In this document: piece after piece, positions 31,738 to 37,667 of the stretch
How the letters are laid out: every line of letters begins with the position of its first letter
Position numbering within the stretch: the first letter of the stretch is position 1
Assembly (NCBI GenBank): GCA_900756555.1
Contig: CAAEKP010000050.1
Coordinates: forward strand, 1-37,667
DNA length: 37,667 nt
Origin: Peptococcaceae bacterium
GTDB taxonomy: Bacteria > Bacillota > Peptococcia > Peptococcales > Peptococcaceae
Direction: 5' to 3'
Translations under genes and position numbers: made by a program
Notes under the pieces: model-generated
Seen by the model: only the letters and a program-made list of their open reading frames with translations
The model's database searches: none
Told to the model about the DNA's origin: nothing

Positions 31738-33123
31738 TTAAAGAATTCCCATAAAGCCCCACCAAGGAATCATGATAAAGAATACAACTAAAGTAGCCAA
31801 AATTGTTTTGGTACCAGCCAGTTTGATAAAGTCGGTCATCTTCATTAAACCGAATGCATAGAAGATTAAGTAGCTCAGATATTCATAAGGCAGGAATACC
31901 TGGTCAGCACCAACATATAAGCTGTACAGTGCGCCAACTGGGTTGATGCCTAAACCAGCAGCAACCTGTGCGATAGGTTCGCTGAAGCCACCCAGAATTG
32001 CAAATGGTGTCAGCAGGAAGTTCAGTACTACACCGATTACATAGATAGCGCCAACTACAACAGTAGAGGACAGTGGCTGCAAAATTGGAATCAGCAGGTT
32101 TGCAACCATGGCACCAATACCCAAGTGGTTGGAAACGTTACCGATGGACAGGCAGGCTACGCAGAAGAACACCATGCTGAAGTCTACATTTTTAACATCT
32201 TCCGAATCTGCCACTTTAACACCGGGTACAAACATCAGCCAAGGAATCAGGATGAAAGCCCAGTCTAATTCCATATGGTGGATAGAACCGGTTAACATGA
32301 ATACAATCAGCAGAATCATAAAACCAGTACCGATGTATTCATCTTTTGTCATTTTACCCAGCTTTGCGTATTCGGCCTGATAGAATTCTTTACCAGGCAG
32401 TTTTTTTGTTGGTTTAAAAATTCTTGGCAGAATCAGAACTAACAGAATCACAAAGATAACATAAGGCAGCATCAGAGTGAAGTGCTGAATCCAGGTTGGC
32501 TGATAAGTGGAGCCGGCCAGTTTAGCAGAGTTGAACAGAATGGACATAAAGTATGGGGTGTAAATGAATACGCAGGAAGCGCCCGCAGATAATGCCCCAA
32601 CAAACATGATTAATGCAGAGTCCATTGTTTTACCTAAATCGAAAGTTTTGCATAAACCAAAGGTGAAAGCAGCCATAATAACCCAGGCGTTACCGCCAGT
32701 GGCAGTGTTCAGGATACAACCTGCAATCAGTACGCCGAACAGCAGACCATAGTAGCTGCCGCCTACTAATAAGATACATTTGTAAGCGATACGTTTTAAC
32801 AGACCAATACGATCCATTACGTTAGCAATCATGTAACCGCCGATTACAACCATTGGAGTAGTGCCTAACCATGCGCCGTAAGCGGCATCCATTGGCGCTA
32901 AGCCGAACAGAATGTAGCCGATAGGGAACATCATAGATACAGCCATTAAGTCAATTAACTCAAAGGCAACCAGCAGGATGCCCAATGCAGTGACAAATAA
33001 GAACTTTTTAACTTCTGGGCTGTAAATTTCGTTGCAGGGCATAAACCAGATTGCTGCTGCTGCGATAAATACTACGGCCCATTTTATCAACAGGTTTTTG
33101 TCGATTGTTTGTGAGTTGCTCAC
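31738..33123 (-). CDS. DASS/ion-transporter-superfamily anion permease
   Basis: A 461-residue membrane carrier with roughly 11-12 helices. It resembles the divalent anion:Na+ symporter/IT superfamily. It has pseudo-repeated motifs NTATGGNAWVIM (first half) and LTPFAILGGFSEPI (second half) at the places where family members carry SNT and related substrate/Na+ motifs. The first is NT, not SNT, so the substrate may differ from plain dicarboxylates. It starts with GTG (33123) behind AGGATGGTGA. It is the first gene of a two-gene operon with the hydrolase, divergent from a LysR gene. Succinate or another organic acid is possible; the hydrolase partner suggests a phosphorus- or ester-bearing anion (inference). 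Confidence 0.83.
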   Translation of the reverse strand: MSNSQTIDKNLLIKWAVVFIAAAAIWFMPCNEIYSPEVKKFLFVTALGILLVAFELIDLMAVSMMFPIGYILFGLAPMDAAYGAWLGTTPMVVIGGYMIANVMDRIGLLKRIAYKCILLVGGSYYGLLFGVLIAGCILNTATGGNAWVIMAAFTFGLCKTFDLGKTMDSALIMFVGALSAGASCVFIYTPYFMSILFNSAKLAGSTYQPTWIQHFTLMLPYVIFVILLVLILPRIFKPTKKLPGKEFYQAEYAKLGKMTKDEYIGTGFMILLIVFMLTGSIHHMELDWAFILIPWLMFVPGVKVADSEDVKNVDFSMVFFCVACLSIGNVSNHLGIGAMVANLLIPILQPLSSTVVVGAIYVIGVVLNFLLTPFAILGGFSEPIAQVAAGLGINPVGALYSLYVGADQVFLPYEYLSYLIFYAFGLMKMTDFIKLAGTKTILATLVVFFIMIPWWGFMGIL

Positions 33124-33235
33124 AAGAGTTCACCATCCTAAATATGTTTTTTTCAAAAGAACGTGTTGCATAAATTTTTTTGCTGCTGTGCAGCAGTATA
33201 TCTTGAGTATTCCGGAAACTCTTAACTTCACTTAT

Positions 33236-33264
33236 AGTATACATAATAGGTGTTTATTTTTTAA
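33236..33264 (-). promoter_or_regulatory. Candidate permease promoter
   Basis: On the - strand: TTAAAA (-35), a 17-base spacer and TATACT (-10), leaving a leader of about 110 bases before the GTG start. Confidence 0.4.
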
Positions 33265-33425
33265 GAATAGTTTAGTGATATGTGATATAGACAAAACTTT
33301 TTGAATAAATTTAAGATATTATGGAGATTTCGTAAAAACAGCACAGATTTTGTTACTCTTTTGGCGCAAAGTGTGTTATATTAGGAATAGAAATGACATA
33401 CAAAAGCAAGGAACAGCGAGGTCTG

Positions 33426-33464
33426 GCAGATGCGGATTCAAAAATGCAGGTATCTGCTTTTTTT
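33426..33464 (+). terminator. Terminator-like hairpin upstream of lysR
   Basis: GCAGAT (33426-33431) pairs with ATCTGC (33452-33457), followed by seven T. With TATATT at 33377-33382 it would define an RNA of about 75 bases. Confidence 0.4.
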
Positions 33465-33584
33465 ATTGGTAGTGATTGTTGTTTTTGTTGATTTATTGAA
33501 AAGAAATGTGTATATGCAGATAAATAAAAAGAGACAGTTGAAATTATATTTTAAATTCAAATGAAAAGAAGGAGAGCCGATACC

Positions 33585-34547
33585 ATGAAATTAGAACAGT
33601 TGCATTACTTGTCGGAAGCCGTGAAGTATAAATCAATTTCTGTAGCAGCTGAAGAAAATTTTATTTCACAGCCTTCTTTTAGCGCCAGCATTACTAAATT
33701 GGAAAAGGAACTGGGCGTGACATTGCTGCGCCGCAACAGCCGCGGTGTATCTCCTACCGAGGCGGGGTTGGTGGTGCTGGAAAAGACAGAAATCATTTTT
33801 GATACCATTGAAGAAATGATACAGGAGGTCAGCGCCTATGAGAACAAAGGCGTGGTGAAATTATCGTCAATTGCAGTGTTTTACAATTATTTGATTCCAC
33901 AGATTATTATGAAACTAAAAGAAGGCGGACAATCCTTTACATTGGATGCTACTACTGCGGAAAGTGCGCAGATTGTGCGTAACGTGTCTACAGGTATAGA
34001 AAATCTGGGGATTATCATTCATGCGGAGGAATTGATGAACAGTGATTTGGAGTATGTGCCGCTGTTCAGCGACCGTTATCTGTTATATGTGGGCGAGAAA
34101 TCCCCTTATTGGAATGCTGAAAGCATCACTCTGGAGGAAGCATTGCAGCAGCCATACATTGCTTATCGGGAGGAATTTCAGAAAGAAAACGCGGTGTGGA
34201 CTGCGGCTCTGGGTAAGGACAGAAAACCTAATATCACGTTTCGCACCGATAATCTGGAACTGCTGAAAAAGATGATTTCGCAGGGCGATTATGTAGCTTT
34301 TTTCCCTGAATTTATGTCCCGGGACGATTTTTATTTGCAGCATGGCACCATTCGTGCCGTACCGATTTCTAATGGCAAGCTGGAAATTGAAGTGGGGTAT
34401 ATCTACAATAAAAAGTATAAGCTGACCAAGATTGATCAAATTTTTATGGATACTATGGAAGAAATTATTCGGGAGTTAGCCAGCAGTGAGCCGGAGAGAT
34501 TGTTGACCAGTTGGGCAGAAGAAGATAACGCGGGAGAGCAGCAATGA
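33585..34547 (+). CDS. LysR-family transcriptional regulator
   Basis: A 320-residue regulator. The N-terminal winged helix-turn-helix reads MKLEQLHYLSEAVKYKSISV, then AAEENFISQPSFSASITKLE and LGVTLLRRNSRGVSPTEAG, the LysR signature. The rest is a periplasmic-binding-protein-like effector domain. Because it is divergent from the permease-hydrolase operon, control of that operon is the default expectation for LysR proteins. I chose ATG 33585, behind AAGGAGAGCC, over ATG 33561, which has no ribosome site. Its stop overlaps the next start as ATGA, coupling it to the NUDIX-MutY gene. Confidence 0.93.
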   Translation: MKLEQLHYLSEAVKYKSISVAAEENFISQPSFSASITKLEKELGVTLLRRNSRGVSPTEAGLVVLEKTEIIFDTIEEMIQEVSAYENKGVVKLSSIAVFYNYLIPQIIMKLKEGGQSFTLDATTAESAQIVRNVSTGIENLGIIIHAEELMNSDLEYVPLFSDRYLLYVGEKSPYWNAESITLEEALQQPYIAYREEFQKENAVWTAALGKDRKPNITFRTDNLELLKKMISQGDYVAFFPEFMSRDDFYLQHGTIRAVPISNGKLEIEVGYIYNKKYKLTKIDQIFMDTMEEIIRELASSEPERLLTSWAEEDNAGEQQ

Positions 34548-36160
34548 GAGCCTTACGACAGCAAATCATGGCTTATCAGCCGCAGGATGAGAGAGAAGCC
34601 CGGGCACAGCAGGAAATATTGCAGCAATGGGATACATTAGGGGCAGAAATTTTTCAGCGTCCAGATGCAGGTCATTTTACCACCTCGGCTATAATCCTGA
34701 ATCCCGCATTCGATAAAATGCTGATGGTGTATCACAATATTTATCAATCATTGGGATGGACGGGCGGTCATGCCGATGGTGCGGAGGATTTATTGCAGAA
34801 GGCGATAGAGGAATCCCGGGAAGAAACGGGTATTACAGAGGTAACGCCTGTGAGCAGCGCTATTTTATCGCTGGACTGTCTGCCTGTGAAGGAGCATTAT
34901 AAAAAAGGCAGGCTGGTAGCAGCGCATACGCATTATAACGTGACCTATGGGTTTATCGCTTCGGAAAAACAGCCGCTGCGCATCAAGCCCGATGAGAACA
35001 GTCAGGTGTGTTGGGTATCACTGTTGGGGTGGCAGAGCAAATGTAAGGAACCGCACATGATTCCTGTCTACGAAAAATTAATTGCGCGTGTTAAGGAAAA
35101 AACAGCAGTGAAGCGGCAGACATATCAACAGCTGCCGGCAGTTCTGCTGCCATGGTATGCTCAAAACGCGCGGCAACTGCCATGGCGGGAGGATAAGGAG
35201 CCGTATCATATCTGGCTGTCGGAAATCATGTTGCAGCAGACTAGAGTGGAGGCAGTGAAAGGCTATTATCAGCGCTTTTTGCAGCAGCTGCCGGATATTG
35301 CCGCTTTAGCGGCAGCGCCGGAGGATTTATTGCTGAAATTATGGGAAGGACTGGGCTACTACACCCGTGTGCGTAATTTGCAGAAGGCAGCGCAGATAAT
35401 TATGACGCAGTATGACGGTGTGTTTCCAGAACGATATGAAGATATTCTGGCCTTGCCGGGTATTGGTGATTACACGGCGGGCGCTATTGCATCTATCTGT
35501 TTTGACCAGCCAACTCCGGCGGTGGATGGCAATGTATTGCGGGTGGTCAGTCGTATTACTGAAAATTTTGGCAACGTGCTGGCGCCAGCGGTGAAAAAAG
35601 AAATAGCGGCAAACTTATCAAGTGTTTATCCAGACGGAGCACAGGCGTATACCTTTAATCAGAGTTTAATGGAACTGGGGGCTACGGTTTGTCTGCCGAA
35701 CGGCGCGCCAAAATGTGATATCTGCCCGATGCGGCGTTGGTGTGCGGCTTATGCCAATGACAGTTGGGATGTGCTGCCACAGAAAGAAGCTAAGAAAAAG
35801 CGGCATGTGGAGCAGAAAACGGTGTTTGTGCTGCAATGTCAGCAGCGCAAAGCAGTGGAGAAACGGTCTGCCTCAGGATTGTTAGCCGGGTTGTGGCAGT
35901 TCCCTAATGTGGAGGGCAGCTTAGATACGCAGCAGGCATTGGATTTGGCTGCCACTTGGGGCGTACAGCCATTGGCAGTGAAAAAAGTGACGCAGGGGAA
36001 ACATATTTTCAGCCATGTAGAGTGGCACATGGTGTGTTATTATCTGCAATGCGGTGCGGAGAATGACAGCTTTGTGTGGGCTGATGAACAACAGCTTCAA
36101 CAGGAAATTGCGCTGCCCACAGCATTTAAAATATTTTATGAAACGAAATCAGAGTGGTAG
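34544..36160 (+). CDS. mutY: NUDIX-MutY fusion: adenine DNA glycosylase with N-terminal NUDIX domain
   Basis: A 538-residue protein versus about 350 for standalone MutY. Residues 1-180 form a NUDIX hydrolase whose box runs from GHADGAE to EESREETGI (Gx5Ex7..ExxEExG, with the usual Arg replaced by Glu). From about 195 comes MutY: catalytic Glu227 in SEIMLQQT, the helix-hairpin-helix LPGIGDYTAGAIAS, and Asp328 in AVDGNVLRV. The Glu-Asp spacing of 101 matches E. coli E37/D138. The [4Fe-4S] cysteines are CLPNGAPKCDICPMRRWC. The C-terminal part (SGLLAGLWQFPN) is the 8-oxoG-recognising NUDIX-like domain. MutY removes A opposite 8-oxoG; the extra NUDIX domain may hydrolyse another nucleotide diphosphate, possibly an oxidised one. 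ATG overlaps the lysR stop. Confidence 0.94.
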   Translation: MRALRQQIMAYQPQDEREARAQQEILQQWDTLGAEIFQRPDAGHFTTSAIILNPAFDKMLMVYHNIYQSLGWTGGHADGAEDLLQKAIEESREETGITEVTPVSSAILSLDCLPVKEHYKKGRLVAAHTHYNVTYGFIASEKQPLRIKPDENSQVCWVSLLGWQSKCKEPHMIPVYEKLIARVKEKTAVKRQTYQQLPAVLLPWYAQNARQLPWREDKEPYHIWLSEIMLQQTRVEAVKGYYQRFLQQLPDIAALAAAPEDLLLKLWEGLGYYTRVRNLQKAAQIIMTQYDGVFPERYEDILALPGIGDYTAGAIASICFDQPTPAVDGNVLRVVSRITENFGNVLAPAVKKEIAANLSSVYPDGAQAYTFNQSLMELGATVCLPNGAPKCDICPMRRWCAAYANDSWDVLPQKEAKKKRHVEQKTVFVLQCQQRKAVEKRSASGLLAGLWQFPNVEGSLDTQQALDLAATWGVQPLAVKKVTQGKHIFSHVEWHMVCYYLQCGAENDSFVWADEQQLQQEIALPTAFKIFYETKSEW

Positions 36161-36176
36161 AAGATATTTGCAGGCA

Positions 36177-36212
36177 GGGCAGGACGGATTTTTGTTCCTG
36201 CCTTATTTTTTG
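36177..36212 (+). terminator. Terminator after mutY
   Basis: GGGCAGGA (36177-36184) pairs with TCCTGCCT (36196-36203), followed by a T-rich tract. The rest of the 202-base gap to the next gene shows no ORF I trust. Confidence 0.65.
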
Positions 36213-36362
36213 CAGAAGCTATATTTTGCAGCTTTTATATATGGCAGTAAAGTAACAGGCGTGTTCACAGAGCAGTGGATATTCAGGTTAGAATATGATG
36301 TCTTTTTATCTCCCATGTCGCATATAGATACAGTATTCTTGTGAAGCAGGAGGACAATCTAT

Positions 36363-36746
36363 ATGAGTGCGAAAATTTCAGATTTACAGGAGCGGCAGAT
36401 TGTAAATATTGCCGATGGCAGATGTCTGGGAAATATTAAAGATATTGAATTAAATATTCTGGATGGCAGCATTCAGGCTTTGGTGCTGCCCGGTATGGGT
36501 GGATTCTGGAACTTGATTCAAAATCAGGGAGAGTTATTGATTCCCTGGCAGAAGGTGGTGCGCCTTGGTGTGGATGTGGTGTTGATTGATATGCCGGAAT
36601 TGACGGAACATAATGGACGTGCAAACGTTCGTGGCCGGGGACGGCGCAGGAAGGAAGATGCGGTTTGGCAACAGGAGGTACAGCAGTATCAGCAGGAGCT
36701 GCAGCAGAGCAATATCATTGTATTGCCGCCGGAGCAGGAGCCATGA
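36363..36746 (+). CDS. PRC-barrel protein of the YlmC/YmxH type
   Basis: A 127-residue cytosolic protein. Residues 1-80 fit the YlmC/YmxH PRC-barrel family: KISDLQERQIVNIADGRCLG, DIELNILDGSIQALVLPG, and the end-of-barrel ELLIPWQKVVRLGVDVVLID. The C-terminal part is an Arg-rich stretch (RGRGRRRK) and a Gln-rich helix, which is unusual for the short canonical members. The family is found in spore-forming and related Firmicutes; the exact role is unknown. AGGAGGACAATCT precedes the ATG. The stop overlaps a 35-codon ORF. Confidence 0.85.
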   Translation: MSAKISDLQERQIVNIADGRCLGNIKDIELNILDGSIQALVLPGMGGFWNLIQNQGELLIPWQKVVRLGVDVVLIDMPELTEHNGRANVRGRGRRRKEDAVWQQEVQQYQQELQQSNIIVLPPEQEP

Positions 36747-36850
36747 AAATTGACAGAATCTTATCTGAAATTGTGATTTTTAAGGGAAAACAGGGTAAGA
36801 ACTATACATTAACAGGAACAGACGAAAACGGGAATAGTCGAATTTATTAA
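36743..36850 (+). CDS. Candidate small protein, 35 residues
   Basis: The ATG overlaps the preceding stop (ATGA) and is preceded by GGAGCAGGAG inside the upstream coding sequence, so translational coupling is plausible. The peptide begins MKIDRILSEIVIFKGKQGKN and ends in a hydrophilic segment. No domain recognised. It may be chance. Confidence 0.35.
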   Translation: MKIDRILSEIVIFKGKQGKNYTLTGTDENGNSRIY

Positions 36851-36874
36851 AACAGTTTAGCTGGGGGTGTTAGT

Positions 36875-37667
36875 TTGAGAATACAGGAAGAATATCAGCA
36901 ATTACAGCAGCAGATTAATGATTGTGACCATCGCGGTGATTATGTGGGGCTGGCGAGTTATATGGAGCGTTATTTACAACTGACAGGTCAAATTTACGGC
37001 GTGGAAAGTCCGCAATTTGCCACTACATTGAATGACTATGGCGGGATTCACCGGGATATCGGTAATTATGACAAAGCAGAGCAGGCTTTTTTGCAGGCTG
37101 CACGTTTGATTGGTAAATTACAGGGTGAAGATCATCCAGACTATGGTTCGGTGCTGAACAATCTGGCAGGGCTGTATCGTCTGATGGGTCAGTTGGAGAA
37201 GGCAGAGCAATATTTTCAGCGGACATTGGACATTTATGAAAATACTCTGGGCGCTCAGCATTTTTTATATATCAGCGGTATGAATAATCTGGGTCTGGTA
37301 TATCAGGATATGGGCCGTTTTGCTGAGGCTGAAGTACTGCACAGTCGCAGTTTAACCTTGTTGGAGCAGGCCAATGATAATCCAATTGCTATCGCCACCA
37401 CACTGACCAATCTGGCCAGTGCCCGGCGGCAGCAAAACAAGCTGGAAACAGTGCAGCCGATGCTGGAACGGGCGCTGCGCATCTATGAAGAACAACTGGG
37501 ACGGGAACATTCCCTGTATGCTTATGGGCTGAATAATCTGGCCTCGTATTATATGCACACGGCTCAGTACAGTGAGGCCAAGTTATATTATCAGAGTGCG
37601 TTGGAATTGTGTAAAATACGTTTTGGCACGGAGAGCCGCAATTATCAGGTGTCGCTGCGCAATTATG
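36875..37667 (+). CDS. TPR protein of the kinesin-light-chain-like type, 5' part
   Basis: Open to the window end: 264 codons seen and no stop. It contains at least five tetratricopeptide repeats of about 42 residues, each with an N-N-L/Y-G or N-N-L-A ladder and Y...G....A...Y/F pattern (e.g. LNNLAGLYRLMGQLEKAEQY, MNNLGLVYQDMGRFAEAEVL, LNNLASYYMHTAQYSEAKLY). This matches TPR_12/kinesin-light-chain repeats, a protein-binding scaffold. I chose TTG 36875, behind GGGGGTG; no ATG lies nearby in frame. No signal peptide is seen. Partners unknown; the missing 3' end may carry another domain. Confidence 0.85.
   Translation, partial: MRIQEEYQQLQQQINDCDHRGDYVGLASYMERYLQLTGQIYGVESPQFATTLNDYGGIHRDIGNYDKAEQAFLQAARLIGKLQGEDHPDYGSVLNNLAGLYRLMGQLEKAEQYFQRTLDIYENTLGAQHFLYISGMNNLGLVYQDMGRFAEAEVLHSRSLTLLEQANDNPIAIATTLTNLASARRQQNKLETVQPMLERALRIYEEQLGREHSLYAYGLNNLASYYMHTAQYSEAKLYYQSALELCKIRFGTESRNYQVSLRNY

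Larger units (their letters stand above)
33124..33584. other. Divergent regulatory gap between permease and LysR genes
   Basis: 461 bases with no gene. It contains a likely - strand promoter for the permease (33236-33264), a TATATT -10-like hexamer (33377-33382, + strand) and a terminator-like hairpin with seven T (33426-33464) before the LysR ribosome site. A hairpin CTGCTG-TG-CAGCAG lies near 33182-33197 in the permease leader. LysR operators usually lie in such gaps, but I could not fix a T-N11-A dyad with confidence. Confidence 0.45.

Noticed and set aside
36054..36344. Open frame over the end of mutY and the following gap
   Set aside because: It overlaps mutY coding sequence and the terminator, and has no ribosome site or recognisable features.

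Overview
The window reads as a chromosomal segment of a low-to-moderate GC Firmicute. The mix of genes (a T-box-controlled valS, molybdopterin genes, a DASS anion carrier, a YlmC/YmxH-like protein, a serpin and vWA/TasA-like surface proteins) suggests a gut Negativicutes, possibly Phascolarctobacterium-like. That placement is inference; no rRNA or other phylogenetic marker is present. Both window edges cut genes: pyrE on the left and a TPR protein on the right.

Left part (1-14.5 kb), all on the + strand: the end of pyrE, a serpin lipoprotein, deoC, a PMCA-like Ca2+ ATPase, the molybdopterin genes moaC-moaA-mogA (with a 39-bp tandem duplication before mogA), a WG-repeat-like lipoprotein and a PstS-like lipoprotein followed by a small XRE regulator, then a complete T-box leader, valS and trmO.

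Centre (14.5-24.8 kb): a roughly 10-kb surface-structure locus and the highlight of the window. It opens with a long regulatory region holding two copies of a GTATAC-centred palindrome, a short candidate leader ORF and a terminator-like hairpin. Next come a small protein made of two copies of one module, a SipW-type signal peptidase, four TasA/camelysin-like secreted subunits, a 1348-residue vWA adhesin with a 13-unit Thr/Pro repeat, a fifth TasA-like subunit, and a Sec-exported TasA-like protein with a proline-rich stalk and a degenerate sortase-like tail. A strong terminator closes the locus. My model is that SipW processes the five small proteins, which polymerise into a fibre, with the vWA protein as tip or adhesin and the last protein as membrane base.

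Right part (24.8-37.7 kb): a small unknown protein on the - strand, an Rpn/PD-(D/E)XK nuclease-like protein, a ferritin-like protein (-), a CDF metal exporter, an EamA permease (-), and a catabolic-looking pair (-) of a DASS-type anion permease and a cytosolic type I phosphodiesterase-like hydrolase. A divergent LysR regulator lies next to the pair. The LysR gene overlaps by 4 bases a gene for a NUDIX-MutY fusion. The window ends with a PRC-barrel YlmC/YmxH-like gene, a 35-codon candidate ORF and a kinesin-light-chain-like TPR protein that runs off the edge.
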